Origin: Tetrahymena thermophila SB210
Taxonomy: Eukaryota; Ciliophora; Oligohymenophorea; Hymenostomatida; Tetrahymenidae
Reading direction: 5' to 3'
Assembly: GCF_000189635.1 (NCBI RefSeq)
Contig: NW_002476495.1
Span: 248,001-312,000 of the forward strand
Length of the DNA: 64,000 nt
Shown here: piece by piece, positions 62,301-64,000 of the stretch
Layout: every line of letters begins with the position of its first letter
How positions within the stretch are numbered: position 1 is the stretch's first letter
The notes under the pieces: model-generated
Databases searched by the model: none
The model's input: only the letters and a program-made list of their open reading frames with translations
Told to the model about the DNA's origin: nothing
Program-made: the position numbers and the translations under genes

Positions 62301-64000
62301 TAAGCTTATGAATTTCGATTTTAATAGTATAATTTCTTTGAATTTCAAAAGTACACAGATAGGATCATATGCTTCGCTATAATATCAAAATCGCTTAGAA
62401 TTTATAAACTACAATTATGTTGGATTCTAAGATATTATAATCTATTTTGGATTAGATGATGAAAATAATAAATGTGGTCTTTATTTTTCTAATATAGAGA
62501 ATAATGTGTTAATTAACAATATATAGCTCTACCTCTATTCTGCAACTTCTAAACCTTTAAGCTGTTAGTCTATTTACTCTGACAGTAGTGTATTAAACGT
62601 TTAAAACTATCAAATATCTGGAGAAGATTTTACCAACCATGGGTCTGTACTATAGTACTTTAATGTAACTGATGTAAGTTTCATTTACAAATAAAACAAT
62701 TTTTTAAAATATTTTAATATTAAATAAATTATTAGATTTTCTTTAACAACTTCTCTTTAACTGGCTGCACACTTGGAAATAGCTTTAGCATATTAACCTA
62801 GGAGTCTAATCTAAAAGTTGCTGTATCTAATGTAACTCTAGCAAGCAATGTTTGCCCAACTGATGATAGTGGAACATAAAATAATTAAAAAATATCGGCA
62901 CTATTTTCTGCAGGAGGATTTAATGTAAAGAATATGACAGTTAATGATAATATTTTTTGCAAAAAAATAGTTTTTTCTGTTGTTTCTAGTCTAGATTAAG
63001 ATAATTAAGTTTTTTCCTTTTAAGATATACAAATTTATGATAATCTCTTTCAAGCTAGAACTACATACTTGTTTTTCGATGCTTTATATTCAATGATGGC
63101 TAGTCCAAGTCATGAATTAGACTTAAATAATATTTAATTCAAGAATAATTCTCTTACAAAATATAATGATTTTGATTAAATAAGTGCATCATATTTTCAA
63201 ACAAGTAAAATATCAAAAATTTAAGCTCAAAGCATCATGCTAATCAATCACTTTGATATTTCATTTGGATTTTTTTAATATTTAGACAATATTAATGTTA
63301 TTAATTTTAATTGTGTAAACGATGATGACTATTTAGTCAAAATACCTAACCAATAAACATATAGTTGTCTTTAATTGAATGAATTTGCTTCTGCAAATAT
63401 TACTTAAATTAAAATAATTAATAAAAAAGCATAAGACACAAATTTATTATAGATGGAAAATAATAGTATTTAATCTGCTAATTTAATAATTACAAAAGGT
63501 GTGTTTTAAAATTTATAATTATATTAAAATGGAGTAAACACTGAAGCAATACCTATTCAAGTAGCCAGCAACTATTAAATTGAAATAACAATTGATACTT
63601 GTTTATTTTAGAATATCACCTTGAAAAGCATTCAATTTACTTTGACTTACTCTACTTCAGCTCTTTGGATTTAAAACTATGTAGGCAAAGTACTTATAAA
63701 AAATTCATAATTCTATGATTCTTATAGCAATTCCTAGTATGGCTTAATTTTCGTTCAGGCCAATTAATTAACTCTTGATACAGTTTAATTTAGTAATGCT
63801 ACATTTTCTTTAAATTAGCCTTTGCCTTTATTCAATTCATATGGAGCTATGTTGAATGTCAAAGCATAAACTGTCAATATTTTAAAGTCTGGTTTTAATT
63901 AAGCAACAGCCATAAAAGGAGCATTTCTTTACATGATATCATTTGGTTAAATCTTTTAAGTTAGCATTTCTGATACTATTTTTAGTGAAGGTTATGCTGA
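59303..64000 (+). CDS. Giant surface protein E, paralog of C (3' end outside the window)
   Basis: Ten exons are visible: 59303-59399, 59468-59629, 59682-60098, 60162-60311, 60401-60694, 60749-61035, 61096-61438, 61540-62060, 62212-62673 and 62736 to the window end. They code about 1178 aa without a stop. The start ATG begins MQLKQAIFTLLWAINLFKIV, a signal peptide, then QCPQLQTY as in C. Exon 2 is exactly 162 nt and exon 8 exactly 521 nt, the same as the matching exons of C, and intron phases agree. The propeller-like region, the CxxC patch (CLQDSNLCIQCTQQYSFYS) and the start of the beta-helix region are present. The Cys-rich module and membrane helices should lie beyond 64000. Exon 4 of C corresponds to three exons here. 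Confidence 0.8.

Noticed and set aside
1..64000. Telomere repeats or the known Tetrahymena chromosome breakage sequence
   Set aside because: I saw no GGGGTT/CCCCAA runs and no full match to the 15-base breakage sequence on either strand. A computed search would settle it.
1..64000. tRNA, rRNA or other known RNA genes
   Set aside because: No G/C-rich patch showed a tRNA fold or conserved rRNA sequence by eye.

Overview
This window is ciliate nuclear DNA, most likely from Tetrahymena or a close oligohymenophorean relative. It is very AT-rich. Long reading frames appear only when TAA and TAG are read as glutamine and TGA is the sole stop. Genes are cut by short AT-rich GT..AG introns, usually about 45-70 bp. 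The proteins are typical ciliate surface families. No telomeric repeats, rRNA or tRNA genes were seen, and I cannot tell macronuclear from micronuclear DNA.

Layout. 1-6005: gene-free DNA with microsatellites, a three-unit tandem repeat and a dispersed 28-bp motif. 6326-7276 and 11943-12893: two near-identical intact genes for GPI-anchored, cysteine-repeat surface (immobilization-antigen-like) proteins. They lie in a large imperfect segmental duplication that carries about 19 copies of the 28-bp motif. 12894-17262: mostly non-coding, with possible decayed gene pieces. 17263-28547: giant membrane protein A (14 exons, 3127 aa). 28901-35560: antigen gene 3 (altered tail), a decayed copy of the 3' end of gene A, antigen gene 4 (intact) and antigen pseudogene 5. 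37822-38280: a short, diverged antigen gene on the minus strand. About 41080-41815: a stray copy of one exon of giant gene C, directly before antigen gene 6 (42160-43099, frameshifted). 44482-54175: giant membrane protein C (15 exons, 2588 aa). 55001-56869: a secreted M28-family carboxypeptidase (5 exons, 476 aa). 59303-64000: giant membrane protein E, a paralog of C, cut by the window end.

The locus therefore interleaves two cell-surface families. The small antigens share a start-proximal upstream block of about 300 bp, a Cys-repeat body and a hydrophobic GPI-type tail. The giant proteins combine a signal peptide, a long beta-propeller-like region, a beta-helix region with GGA(I/V)-type repeats, a membrane-proximal Cys-rich module and about eight membrane helices. 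Pieces of the giant genes lie directly upstream of antigen cassettes, and at least one tandem duplication moved both together. This looks like a subtelomere-like surface-gene nursery shaped by segmental duplication, gene conversion and pseudogene formation. Exon structures were deduced by hand from frame, splice signals and paralog comparison. Transcript data would be needed to confirm them.
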